NCBI GenBank assembly: GCA_014377705.1
Contig: JACMPC010000154.1
Location: 1-49,822 of the forward strand
Length of the DNA stretch: 49,822 bases
From: Dermatophilaceae bacterium
GTDB lineage: Bacteria; Actinomycetota; Actinomycetes; Actinomycetales; Dermatophilaceae
Reading direction: 5' to 3'
Shown: piece by piece, positions 24,795-33,085 of the stretch
Layout: each line of letters opens with the position of its first letter
Numbering within the stretch: position 1 is the stretch's first letter
Program-made: the position numbers and the translations under genes
Notes under the pieces: model-generated
What the model saw: the letters and a program-made list of their open reading frames with translations, nothing else
Told to the model about the DNA's origin: nothing
The model's database searches: none

Positions 24795-25960
24795 GGGACC
24801 AGCGCTGACTCACGGTGCGGCAGGTCAGGAAGGCCCAGCAGCCGGGCCAGGGTCCGCCAGGCGGGCCCGGTCACCGTCTCACCATCAGCGTCTCTGCTGA
24901 GAGCCGACCTCACCTCGGGTCGACCGCCGGCTCCCCGGGCGAGCACGGCCACCGTGTCCACGAAGCGATGACCTGCGCTGCGACGCAGATGCACCACGAC
25001 CTGGACGGCGCTCAACAGCTGCGCGTGCACGGCCGTCGGCGCCAGCCCCGCGAGCGCGCCCATGGCCTCGAAGCGGGCCACCACATCGACGGCAGTGTTC
25101 GCGTGCAGGGTGCCGCATCCCCCCTCGTGGCCCGTGTTGAGCGCAGCCAGCATCTCTCGAACTTCCGCCCCACGAACCTCACCCACGACGAGACGATCAG
25201 GGCGCATCCGCAAGGACTGACGGACCAGCGAGGTGAGCCCGACCTCGCCCCTGCCCTCGACGTTGGCGGGCCGTGACTGGAGCCTGACGACATGCGGGTG
25301 GACGATGGCCAGCTCGCGCACGTCCTCGACGATGACGAGCCGCTCGCCGACATCAACCTCGCCGAGCAGGGCGCCCAGCAGCGTGGTCTTCCCGCTGCCC
25401 GTTCCGCCGCTGACGACAAAGGAACAGCGCACCTTCACCAGAGCCTGGAGCACGCGCAGCCATTCGGCCCCGAACATCCCCCACCGAGCCAGCTCAACCA
25501 GGCTCGGCGCCTCCTGGCGCGGCACCCGCAAGCTGATGTGGGAGCCCTCGACAGCGATCGGCGGGAGCACCGCATGCAGGCGGACCCCGCCGGGGAGCAG
25601 CCCATCGACATACGGGCTGGTGTCATCAAGGCGGCGACCGGCGATCCCGGCCAGACGCACGGCGAGCCGGCGGACCGCAGCCTCGTCACCAACGTCGCAG
25701 TCGGTGCGGGTCAGTCCGTCGCCTCGATCGACCCACACCCCCGAGCCGGCGTTGACCAGGACATCGGTGACCTGCGGATCAGCGAGCAACGGCTCCAGTG
25801 GGCCGGCCCCCAGAACCTGGGCTGCCAGGTCGCTGCGAGCCTGCAGGGCGCCTGTCTGCCCCAGGACGACCGCCTCGCCATCGAGAACCTGGGCGACCAG
25901 CCCCAGCGTCGGAGCCCTGCCTGCCCTGATCTGTGCCCATACCGTGGGCGACACGCTCAC
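24791..25960 (-). CDS. tadA: Tad/Flp pilus assembly ATPase (TadA/CpaF family)
   Basis: The 389-aa hexameric secretion ATPase powers pilus polymerisation. Walker A is SGGTGSGKTT, the Asp box is IVEDVRELAI, the Walker B region is LRMRPDRLVVGEVRGAE and the His box is GHEGGCGTLHAN. The N-terminal GPLEPLLADPQVTDVLVNAG block is the CpaF signature. The start is GTG 25960, overlapping the upstream CpaE-like gene (GTGA); an apparent extension to 26179 is another frame's shadow. Confidence 0.93.
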   Translation of the reverse strand: MSVSPTVWAQIRAGRAPTLGLVAQVLDGEAVVLGQTGALQARSDLAAQVLGAGPLEPLLADPQVTDVLVNAGSGVWVDRGDGLTRTDCDVGDEAAVRRLAVRLAGIAGRRLDDTSPYVDGLLPGGVRLHAVLPPIAVEGSHISLRVPRQEAPSLVELARWGMFGAEWLRVLQALVKVRCSFVVSGGTGSGKTTLLGALLGEVDVGERLVIVEDVRELAIVHPHVVRLQSRPANVEGRGEVGLTSLVRQSLRMRPDRLVVGEVRGAEVREMLAALNTGHEGGCGTLHANTAVDVVARFEAMGALAGLAPTAVHAQLLSAVQVVVHLRRSAGHRFVDTVAVLARGAGGRPEVRSALSRDADGETVTGPAWRTLARLLGLPDLPHRESALVP

Positions 25961-26709
25961 GAGGCGTCCCGCCGCTCTCCGACCACACACCGGGACAGCA
26001 CCGTCTCGGCCGCGGTGGCAAGCGCACTCCTGGGAGAGGACCCCGGCGGTATCCCGTGCAGCACATCGGCCGCCAGCGACGGCTCCTCGCGGACCACCGT
26101 CAGGAGGGGCAGGTCCAAAGCTGCCGCCACCGTGTCCGCGAAGTGGGTGCCCTTGCCGCTGGTGCGCAGGCAGAGCCACACCGCAGGACAGGCCTCGATC
26201 AGGTGTCCGGCGATCGCGCTGGCCCCCGCCAGATCTCGGATGCCCGACCCGGCCAGCAGCGCCATCGCATCGACCGAGGGCGCCAGCGCGGCAAAAAACT
26301 CGTGATCGGGGCGAGGGAGGTCGACCACCACCACGTCCGCCACCTCGCTGAGCGCCCGCAGGACCTCCTGGACGACCTCAGCAGCCAGCGCAACGTCACG
26401 CGCCCTGTCGAAGGAGAGCACGTGCACCCCGTCGACCGAAGGCAGCCGCCGCAGCAGCTCGGGCCCGTCGATGCACCCCCGGGCCCCGGCCAGATCGGGC
26501 CAGCGCACCCCCCGCTCCTGCTCGATGCCGAGGGTCACGTCCAGCCCCCCACCGAGCCGGTCCCCATCGAGGCAGACCGGACGCAGGCCCGCCTGAGCGG
26601 CCCTGACCGCGATGGCTGCGGCCAGCACCGAGGCGCCGACGCCTCCTGACCCGCCAACCACTCCGATGACCTGTGCCGTGTTCGTCCGCATCGCCGTGTT
26701 CATCCCCAC
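25957..26709 (-). CDS. ssd: CpaE/Ssd-like P-loop protein of the tad operon
   Basis: The 250-aa MinD/ParA-superfamily protein has the deviant P-loop GGSGGVGAS and the strand DVVVVDLPR. It corresponds to M. tuberculosis Rv3660c (septum site determining, Ssd) and CpaE of pilus loci, which position the assembly machine. GTG 26709 has GGGAG 7 nt upstream; ATG 26703 and ATG 26691 are in frame. It is the first gene of the operon ssd-tadA-tadB-tadC-DUF4244-tadE-tadE/G, with nearly every junction overlapping. Confidence 0.88.
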   Translation of the reverse strand: MGMNTAMRTNTAQVIGVVGGSGGVGASVLAAAIAVRAAQAGLRPVCLDGDRLGGGLDVTLGIEQERGVRWPDLAGARGCIDGPELLRRLPSVDGVHVLSFDRARDVALAAEVVQEVLRALSEVADVVVVDLPRPDHEFFAALAPSVDAMALLAGSGIRDLAGASAIAGHLIEACPAVWLCLRTSGKGTHFADTVAAALDLPLLTVVREEPSLAADVLHGIPPGSSPRSALATAAETVLSRCVVGERRDAS

Positions 26710-26813
26710 AGGGTCGCTCCCTCATCACGCCGCAGCCCCGTACTCGGGGCAGTCTGTGGACGGTGGGACGAACCGGAGGGGGTTGTGGACAGGAGGACCC
26801 CGCCGACCAAAAG

Positions 26814-26846
26814 GACGGCCCCCGACGGGGGACATCGGGGGCCGTC
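26814..26846 (-). terminator. Strong intrinsic-terminator-like hairpin upstream of ssd
   Basis: GACGGCCCCCGA (26814-26825) and its exact complement at 26835-26846 form a 12-bp GC stem with a 9-nt loop. Read on the minus strand the stem is followed by CTTTTGG. It would stop minus-strand transcripts coming from the Fic-like gene or the RNA region before the tad promoter. Confidence 0.65.
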
Positions 26847-26929
26847 GACGCTCCACACTCCGGGGGGAGGAGTTGGCGCGCCGGCACACTCAACCCCGAG
26901 GGGGAATGTGCATACCACGATAATGAGCC

Positions 26930-27200
26930 ATGTGGGGGACCAAGTGCAAACGAGCCCCCGAAGGGCCTCCGCAAAGCCGCTGCGTGCTTTGGGTCAAGCT
27001 CGTCCCTGCCCCGCGCAAGTTGATGGCACCCCGCGAACGAGGTGCCATCAGACCGCGAGACTTGCGGGTTACCAAGCGTGAATCAACTAGTCGCAGTGGG
27101 ACAAGCCCGCCACGATCGGTCCATCAGTGGACTGCCCGCGCGTGGGTGTCCCGCTTATCTCGCGGGGCCTTCGGACTCTCGCCCGTAAGCCATTTCCATG
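26930..27200 (+). ncRNA. Candidate 6S-like RNA (Ms1/MTS2823/scr3559 position)
   Basis: The ~570-nt gap between ssd and the Fic-like gene holds a long nested structure. CGAG-CCC-CCGAAGG (26951-26964) pairs with CCTTCGG-ACT-CTCG (27168-27181). Inside, GCT-C-GTCCC (26998-27006) pairs with GGGAC-A-AGC (27098-27106). The apex is CGCAAGT+TGATGGCACC (27014-27030) pairing with GGTGCCATCA and ACTTGCG (27041-27066). From established knowledge, mycobacterial Ms1/MTS2823 and streptomycete scr3559 lie in this same gap. Strand is set to plus by analogy with MTS2823; a GATAAT box (26919-26924) fits, but the hairpin at 26814-26846 would suit a minus transcript. Confidence 0.5.
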
Positions 27201-27277
27201 TCTACTCCCCTTTGCCTGCAAAAAAAAGACTTGACATTCCCGCCGAACAGGGGGCGGAAGCGGACTCTTCCGGAGGC

Positions 27278-28120
27278 TCAGGTGAGGCGACCCACGAGGA
27301 CCGCATCCGCGATACGGCCGCCCTCCCCGGCACCCGCCACCACAGCCTGGGCGCAATGGGTGAGCCACAGGGCAACGCCCTGCGGGGTGCCGGAGCCGTA
27401 GGCCGCGAGCGCGCCCAGGTACGCCGCGCCCCCACCGGCGCCATGACCCAGCTCGACGACGGCAACCCCGGTGGGGTCCAGCCCGCTGGCCTGGATCACT
27501 GCCCGCTCCATCGCCCGGGCGACCAGCCCGTTGCCCCGGACGAAGGGCCGCACGGTCGCGATCTCCGCGTGCACCAGCGCCGCCACCACCAGCGCGGGTG
27601 CATCCCTGGCGTTGAGCAGAAGCTCCACAATCCCTGAGAGCCGTTGTCTGACAACGGTTTCGTCCGGCGCAGGGCCGAGGTCGGTGAACTCGCGCGAGAT
27701 CTCCCCCACCTGCCGGGGCCGCCCGATCTGTGACTCCGGAAGCAGGTGGCCGGCGGCAGCGGTGTGCACCCGCGCGAGTGCCTGGGACGGCGCTGAGATC
27801 ACCATCGAGGCGATGTTCTCGGTCTCAGCAGTGACCCTGGCCGCCCCCTGCACCACCTCTTCAAGCGGGTCGGGAGTCTCCGGCCAGGCCGTGGCGCCAC
27901 GCATGAGGTCGCGAACCAGGTCCAGGTCCATCTCGGCGCCGTCCAGGACAGCGCTGGCACGAGCACCCCGGACCCGCGACTCGGCTGCGGCCTCAGGAAT
28001 CCGACGCCGGAGCGCCTGGTGCCAGCGCAGCGTCGTGCAGGCTTGCCGGGCAGCGTCGGTGGCCTCGGCGACCCCGGGTAGCGTCGACAGCGAGATGAGG
28101 GAATCTGCGATGGTGGGCAC
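27278..28120 (-). CDS. Fic/DOC-fold protein with degenerate active site
   Basis: The 280-aa protein from GTG 28120 has a Fic core. The inhibitory-helix-like segment RASAVLDGAEM (~55-64) comes first, then HAEIATVRPFVRGNGLVAR (184-202). In active Fic AMP-transferases this motif is HPFxxGNGRxxR with a catalytic His. Here that His is Arg191, the acidic residue is Arg195 and the first Arg is Leu199, so catalysis is unlikely. The gene next to ssd in Streptomyces, often annotated as an oxidoreductase, is probably its relative; I infer this from position. It shares a 24-nt divergent promoter region with the histidine kinase. Confidence 0.75.
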   Translation of the reverse strand: MPTIADSLISLSTLPGVAEATDAARQACTTLRWHQALRRRIPEAAAESRVRGARASAVLDGAEMDLDLVRDLMRGATAWPETPDPLEEVVQGAARVTAETENIASMVISAPSQALARVHTAAAGHLLPESQIGRPRQVGEISREFTDLGPAPDETVVRQRLSGIVELLLNARDAPALVVAALVHAEIATVRPFVRGNGLVARAMERAVIQASGLDPTGVAVVELGHGAGGGAAYLGALAAYGSGTPQGVALWLTHCAQAVVAGAGEGGRIADAVLVGRLT

Positions 28121-28127
28121 GCACCGC

Positions 28128-28137
28128 AGCCTAGAGT
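28128..28137. promoter_or_regulatory. Overlapping divergent -10 boxes
   Basis: The top strand has TAGAGT (28132-28137) 7 nt before GTG 28145. The bottom strand has TAGGCT (28133-28128) 7 nt before GTG 28120. The two boxes share a TA step within a CTAG palindrome. Both genes would be leaderless, and RNA polymerase could serve only one direction at a time. Confidence 0.6.
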
Positions 28138-28144
28138 TCGCCAC

Positions 28145-29350
28145 GTGCCCCCTTCCATCGACCTCGTCGCACTGGCCATAGCGATCGCCGCGCCGATCGC
28201 CCTGATGACCCTGGCCTGGGCCTTCACCCGGGCAAGCCGACGCCGTCAGGAGTTCACCTCCCCGGTCGACCGCCAGACCTACGAGACGCTGCACACGGCA
28301 TCGCGGGCCGCCAGACACCTTCAGAAGGGCCTCACCGCCGAAGGAGCCCCCAAGGTGGCCAAACACCTGCGCACCCTGTTGGGCACCCAGGCCCTCGCCC
28401 TGTGTGGCAGCACCTCTACTCTGGCGTGGGACGGCACCGGCACCCACCACCGGGACCAGGTCTGGCGGCTGGCCAGCGAGGTTCTCACCTCCGGCCACAC
28501 CGTGGTCCTCGGCGCCAAGGAAGTTGCCTGTGGAGACCCGACCTGCCCCATCCGGACCGCGATCCTGGTGCCGGTCATCTCCGACGAGCGCGTCGTCGCA
28601 GCGCTTGCCGCCTATGGACCGGCAGCTTCCCCCGGCCTGGTCAGGGCGACCGAGGAGGTGGCCGGGTGGGTCTCGACGCAGGTCGAGCTCGCCGACCTCG
28701 GACCTCAGCGGTCCCGGGTGGTGGAGGCCGAGCTCCGTGCCCTGCGGGCCCAGATCAGCCCGCACTTCATCTACAACTCCCTGGCTGCCATCGCCTCGTT
28801 CGTCCGCACCGACCCCGACCGCGCCCGCGACCTGCTCCTGGAGTTCGCCGACTTCACCCGCTACGCGTTCCGGCGGGGCGGGACCTTCACGACCCTGGCC
28901 GAGGAGCTGGGCAACATCGAGCACTATCTGGCCCTGGAACAGGCCCGGTTCGGGGACCGGCTTCAGGTCTCGCTGCTGGTGGCGCCCGAAGTGCTCTCCA
29001 TCGCCGTGCCCTACCTGGCGATCCAGCCGCTGGTGGAGAACGCCGTTCATCACGGCCTCGAGTCCAAGGAGGGCGTGGGACACGTCAGCATCACCGCCAG
29101 CGACCTGGGCTCCGAGGCTGAGATCGTGGTCGAAGACGACGGCATCGGCTCAGATCCCGACGTCGTGCGTGCGGTCCTGGCCGGAGTGCAGAGCGGCGAC
29201 AGCGTCGGGCTGGGCAACGTCGACGCTCGCCTGCGACAGGCCTACGGCGATGATCACGGCCTGGTGGTCGAGACTGCGCCCGGCGCCGGCACCAGGGTGA
29301 CGTTCCGGGTTCCCAAGTTCGCGCCCGACATACAGCCGTCGTCATCGTAG
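28145..29350 (+). CDS. LytS/YehU-family sensor histidine kinase
   Basis: The 401-aa protein has one N-terminal transmembrane helix (~5-28), a GAF-like sensor region (~45-175) containing a Cys pair, C129 and C134 (CGDPTC), and the His_kinase domain LRAQISPHFIYNSLAA with H207 as phospho-acceptor. The GHKL ATPase core (IQPLVENAVHHGL, DDGIGSD, GLGNVDARL) follows. The kinase pairs with the LytTR regulator 10 nt downstream. In other bacteria such pairs sense pyruvate and control transporters; here an SSS symporter follows, so a monocarboxylate signal is likely (inference). Confidence 0.9.
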   Translation: MPPSIDLVALAIAIAAPIALMTLAWAFTRASRRRQEFTSPVDRQTYETLHTASRAARHLQKGLTAEGAPKVAKHLRTLLGTQALALCGSTSTLAWDGTGTHHRDQVWRLASEVLTSGHTVVLGAKEVACGDPTCPIRTAILVPVISDERVVAALAAYGPAASPGLVRATEEVAGWVSTQVELADLGPQRSRVVEAELRALRAQISPHFIYNSLAAIASFVRTDPDRARDLLLEFADFTRYAFRRGGTFTTLAEELGNIEHYLALEQARFGDRLQVSLLVAPEVLSIAVPYLAIQPLVENAVHHGLESKEGVGHVSITASDLGSEAEIVVEDDGIGSDPDVVRAVLAGVQSGDSVGLGNVDARLRQAYGDDHGLVVETAPGAGTRVTFRVPKFAPDIQPSSS

Positions 29351-29353
29351 TCT
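29348..29353 (+). promoter_or_regulatory. -10 box made from the kinase stop codon
   Basis: TAGTCT begins with the TAG stop of the kinase gene and ends 7 nt before the response-regulator ATG. It could give a separate leaderless transcript for the regulator besides readthrough from the kinase promoter. Confidence 0.4.
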
Positions 29354-29360
29354 TGCCTCT

Positions 29361-30215
29361 ATGTCAGAGCTGACGACTCCTGCACCTGCCGGGCTGCGGG
29401 CGCTGGTGGTGGACGACGAGGCCCCGGCGCTGTCCGAGCTGACCTACCTGCTGCGCCAGGACGAGCGGATCGGTGTCATCAGGACGGCGTCCAACGGCGC
29501 CGACGCCCTGCGCGCTTTGGAGGCCTCACCTGTCGACGTGGTGTTCTGCGACATCAAGATGCCGGGACTGGACGGCATGGCGCTGGCCCGGGTCCTGGCT
29601 CGCTTCGCAGAGCGGCCTCAGGTGGTGTTCGTGACCGCCTACGACGAGCATGCGGTCGACGCCTTCGAGGTGCGTGCCACCGACTACGTCATGAAGCCGG
29701 TCCGGGCTGCCCGGCTGTCCGAGGCCGTACGCCGCGTGGTCACCGCACTGGCCACGGACAGCGGCACCAGCACTTCGGGCCCCCCTGCCGCAGACGAGAC
29801 GATCCCGGTGGGCCTGGGCGGGGTCACGACCTTCATCAAGCGCTCGCAGGTGCGCTACGCCCAGGCCCACGGCGACTACGCCCGGCTGCACACGGCCACC
29901 GGGTCGCATCTGGTGCGCACGTCCCTGACGACTCTAGAAGAGCGCTGGGCCGAGGCGGGATTCGTACGGATTCACCGCAGCACCCTCGTGTCTCTGCCCC
30001 ACGTCGATGCTGTGGTCAGCGGGCATGGGGGCTGCAAGATCCGTCTCGGCGACGTGGAGCTCCAGGTGAGCCGGCGGCACCTGAGGGACGTGCGCGAGCG
30101 GCTCTCCCTGTCAGGAAGGGCAGCCACCGCGCCACCGGCGGGGTCACCGGCCCCGCCAACGCAGACGCCGCCTTCCCCGCCACCCGCTCGACCTTCCGCC
30201 CCCCCGGCCAGCTGA
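29361..30215 (+). CDS. LytTR-family response regulator
   Basis: The 284-aa protein has a receiver domain at 12-130 (VVDDE acidic pocket, phospho-acceptor D64 in FCDIKMPGLDG, T in FVTAYD, K in MKPV). A LytTR DNA-binding domain follows at ~148-250 (YAQAHGDYARLHT, FVRIHRSTLVSL). A Pro/Ala-rich tail ends the protein. LytTR proteins bind direct repeats upstream of target genes; I could not pick such repeats out with confidence. Its stop overlaps the next ATG (TGATG), tying it to the transporter genes. Confidence 0.93.
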   Translation: MSELTTPAPAGLRALVVDDEAPALSELTYLLRQDERIGVIRTASNGADALRALEASPVDVVFCDIKMPGLDGMALARVLARFAERPQVVFVTAYDEHAVDAFEVRATDYVMKPVRAARLSEAVRRVVTALATDSGTSTSGPPAADETIPVGLGGVTTFIKRSQVRYAQAHGDYARLHTATGSHLVRTSLTTLEERWAEAGFVRIHRSTLVSLPHVDAVVSGHGGCKIRLGDVELQVSRRHLRDVRERLSLSGRAATAPPAGSPAPPTQTPPSPPPARPSAPPAS

Positions 30216-30610
30216 TGCCAGGCACCCAGGACCAGCCGGCCGGACCCCGGAAGCGGGTACGCGTGACCGCTCCCCGAGGGGGCCCTCCGCGTCGGGAACC
30301 AGTGCGCCCGGCTACGAAGGACATCGACGAGCAGACCCGCCTTGGCGAGCTGTACATGGCCACCCTCATCCGCGCGCAGTGGCGGCTCTCGATGTCCGTG
30401 CTGGCGTCAGCGACGATGATGATCGGCGGACTGCCGCTGCTCTTCCTCATCGTGCCCGCGACCCGCAGTCTGAGCGTCGGCCCCGTCCCCATGCCCTGGC
30501 TGATTCTGGGGGTGCTCATCTACCCTGCGATCTGGCTGGGCGCGCGGTACTACGTGCGGGCGAGCGAGCAGATCGAGCGTGAGTTCACCGAGCTCGTAGC
30601 GCATAGATGA
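30215..30610 (+). CDS. Small two-helix membrane protein paired with SSS symporter (DUF485-like)
   Basis: The 131-aa protein has a basic, Pro-rich N-terminal arm, then helices at ~68-90 (ASATMMIGGLPLLFLIVPAT) and ~100-120 (PWLILGVLIYPAIWLGARYYV), and a charged C-terminal end (EQIEREFTELV). Small membrane proteins of this layout precede acetate/monocarboxylate SSS transporters, for example the gene before mctC in Corynebacterium. Start overlaps the regulator stop; the symporter starts 7 nt after its end. Confidence 0.8.
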   Translation: MPGTQDQPAGPRKRVRVTAPRGGPPRREPVRPATKDIDEQTRLGELYMATLIRAQWRLSMSVLASATMMIGGLPLLFLIVPATRSLSVGPVPMPWLILGVLIYPAIWLGARYYVRASEQIEREFTELVAHR

Positions 30611-30617
30611 GGTCCGG

Positions 30618-32159
30618 GTGAACACCTCGTTCGGTATCACCGCCATCTCTGCGGTGTGCCTTGTCACGTTGACGATCGGCGCCCTCGGGTTCCGGCTCTC
30701 CAGGACGACCAGCGACTTCTACGTCGCGAGCCGGATGGTCACCCCGGCGTGGAACGCGTCGGCGATCGGCGGCGAATACCTCTCTGCCGCCTCGTTTCTC
30801 GGAGTTGCCGGGCTGATCTACTCCCTCGGCGCGGACATGCTGTGGCTTCCCGTCGGATACACGGTGGGCTACCTCGTCCTGCTGCTTTTCGTGGCTGCTC
30901 CGCTGCGGCGTTCCGGCGCCTACACGATCCCCGACTTCGCCCAGGCGCGGATGGAGAGCCCGGCGGTGCGCAGGCTCTGCTCGGTGATGGTCCTGGCTAT
31001 CGGCTGGCTGTATCTGCTACCGCAGTTCAAGGGTGCCGGCCTGGTGCTCCACACGGTGAGCGGCGCACCGCTGTGGGTGGGCAACCTCGTCGTGGCGGTG
31101 GTCGTGCTGATCAATGTCGTGGGCGGCGGAATGCGGTCGATCACCCTCGTTCAGGCCGTGCAGTACTGGATCAAGGTGACCGCCATCAGCGTCCCCGCCT
31201 TCGTCCTGGTCTCCTGGTGGCTGCATCACGGCCAGCCGGTTCCGCAGGTGACCGCCCTCCGGCCAGATCAGGGCTGGGCGCTTCCGCTGAGCGGGTTCGG
31301 CGGGGTGGAGCACCCCGTCTATGCCACCTACAGCATGCTGCTCGCTCTCGCCTTCGGGACCATGGGCCTTCCGCACGTGCTGGTCCGCTTCTACACCAAC
31401 CCCGATGGGCAGTCGACCCGCCGAACGACCCTGGTGGTGCTCGCCCTTCTCGGCCTCTTCTATCTCTTCCCCCCGCTCTACGGCGCCTTCGGCCGCATCT
31501 ACCTGCCGAGGCTGCCGGCCGGCATCTCCCCGGACTCCATCACCCTGCTGCTGCCCACTGTGGTGATTCCCGGAGTGGGCGGCGAGCTGCTGTCTGCGAT
31601 CCTCGCCGGAGGTGCGTTTGCCGCCCTTCTGTCCACGGCCTCGGGTCTGACCATCTGCGCGGCCGGCGTCGTCGACCAGGACCTGGTCCGGGGCCGCCTG
31701 CGGCGGGTCACCGGCAACGACGCCCGGGCGATCAACGGCTTCCGGATCGCCGCGGTGGCCGCCGTCGCCGTCCCCTTCGTCCTGTCCCTGGCGGCGAGGG
31801 ACCTCGGGCTTGCCGACACGGTGGGACTGGCCTTCGCCATCGCGGCATCCACCTTCTGCCCGCTGCTCGTGCTGGGCATCTGGTGGCCCCGGCTGTCCAC
31901 CACGGGCGCTGTGGCCGGGTTGCTCTGTGGCGGGGTGCTGGCGATGTCAGCGGTCCTCACCACCGTGATCGGCGGCCTGCACGGCGGATGGGCCGGCGCG
32001 TTGCTCGCCCAACCCGCAGCCTGGACCGTTCCCATCGCTTTCGTGGTGACCGTGGTGGTGTCCATGGCGACACCTTCCCGGATCCCCCGCGGCACCGCAC
32101 GCACCATGGTGCGGCTGCACACCCCGGAGAACCTGGTCCTTGACCGCGCACCACGGTGA
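30618..32159 (+). CDS. Sodium:solute symporter, monocarboxylate type (MctC/ActP-like)
   Basis: The 513-aa SSS-family protein has about 13 helices. Landmarks are DFYVASRMVTPAWNASAIGGEYLSAASFLG, FAQARM, the conserved block GTMGLPHVLVRFYTNPDG and the Ser/Thr-rich Na+-site helix AALLSTASGLTICAAGVVDQDL. The most likely substrates are acetate, pyruvate or propionate, by family and by the two-component system in front. It starts with GTG 30618, 7 nt after the small subunit, completing a four-gene operon. Confidence 0.9.
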   Translation: MNTSFGITAISAVCLVTLTIGALGFRLSRTTSDFYVASRMVTPAWNASAIGGEYLSAASFLGVAGLIYSLGADMLWLPVGYTVGYLVLLLFVAAPLRRSGAYTIPDFAQARMESPAVRRLCSVMVLAIGWLYLLPQFKGAGLVLHTVSGAPLWVGNLVVAVVVLINVVGGGMRSITLVQAVQYWIKVTAISVPAFVLVSWWLHHGQPVPQVTALRPDQGWALPLSGFGGVEHPVYATYSMLLALAFGTMGLPHVLVRFYTNPDGQSTRRTTLVVLALLGLFYLFPPLYGAFGRIYLPRLPAGISPDSITLLLPTVVIPGVGGELLSAILAGGAFAALLSTASGLTICAAGVVDQDLVRGRLRRVTGNDARAINGFRIAAVAAVAVPFVLSLAARDLGLADTVGLAFAIAASTFCPLLVLGIWWPRLSTTGAVAGLLCGGVLAMSAVLTTVIGGLHGGWAGALLAQPAAWTVPIAFVVTVVVSMATPSRIPRGTARTMVRLHTPENLVLDRAPR

Positions 32160-32236
32160 GCCGGCGCAGGGACAGGGACAGGGAAAGCTGCGGTTGACCG
32201 ACCGCGATGCCTGACCGGGTGCTCACCACGTGCGGC

Positions 32237-32771
32237 ATGAACCCCTCGGCACTGTTCGGGGTTGCCGTGGACAACTCGCAGAAATGCCGGCGAGAAGCTG
32301 CCAGGCCCCGGCCTGCAGTACGGCAAGTCCGGCCTGTCGAAGCTTGACTTCAGCTCTCCGGCGCTCGCCCTGGTATTCGGCACCGCAGGGCTACCCCACG
32401 TCCTGATGCGCTTCTACATGGTGCCCTCGAGCAAGGAGGCCCGCCGCTCGGTGGTCTGGGCCATCTGGATGATCGGCGGGTTCTATTTGCTGACCCTGGT
32501 TCTCGGGTTCGGGGCGGCGGCACTGGTCGGGCAGGAGGCCATCCTGGCTGCTCCGGGCAAGGCAAACTCGGCCGCGCCGCTGCTGGCCTTCCACCTCGGC
32601 GGAACGGTCCTGCTGGACCTGATCTCCGCAGTGGCGTTCGCGACGATCCTCGCGGTAGTGGCAGGCCTGACGATCACGGCGAGCGCGATCTTCGGGCACG
32701 ACGTTTACGCACAGGTGGTCAAACAGGGCGACATCAACCCCGACAGCGAGGTCCGGGTGGCCCGTATCTAG
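32237..32771 (+). pseudogene. Relic of a second acetate symporter (actP-like), middle third only
   Basis: The frame from ~32290 encodes PGPGLQYGKSGLSKLDF, ALALVFGTAGLPHVLMRFY, APGKANSAAPLLAFHLGGT and ATILAVVAGLTITASAIFGHD, the centre of an ActP-type symporter of ~550 aa. Just upstream ALFGVAVDNSQK, which belongs to the same protein, lies in another frame, so there is a frameshift near 32283. The N-terminal half is missing, and a TAG after EVRVARI removes the last helices. It is distinct in sequence from the intact symporter before it, so it is a second lineage rather than a duplicate. Non-functional. Confidence 0.85.
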
Positions 32772-33085
32772 GCGTGAGTGGCCCTGTCAGCAGACCGGGC
32801 CCCTCACGTGCGTCCAGGGGGGTGGCTACGGCATACGGGGGCCGACGATCCGGGTGGCATTCGGCCTCCATCCCCAGGCATTGCCCGGGCGGGCGGGCCG
32901 ACGTATGTCGACCCGCCTCAGCCGCTTGGCGACGCCAACCGACCACTGGGCGATGTCAGCGCATCCGCACGGCGAGACCGGGCAACCGGTGGCCGAATCG
33001 TACGACGCGAAGCCTGATGGGCGGCCACTCGCCCTCCTAACCTGTGAATTCACCGGGCGGCCTGCGCCCCAGCGAAAGGACTGTC
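32772..33085. other. Intergenic region upstream of satP
   Basis: 314 nt without a supportable gene. It probably includes decayed 3' sequence of the actP relic and the satP promoter. The only regulatory signal I can name is the satP ribosome binding site (GAAAGGA, ~7 nt before ATG 33086). Confidence 0.5.

Noticed and set aside
27221-27236. Perfect -35 TTGACA after an A-run near the Fic-like gene end
   Set aside because: No -10 box at 16-18 nt on the plus strand, and it would read antisense into the Fic-like gene.
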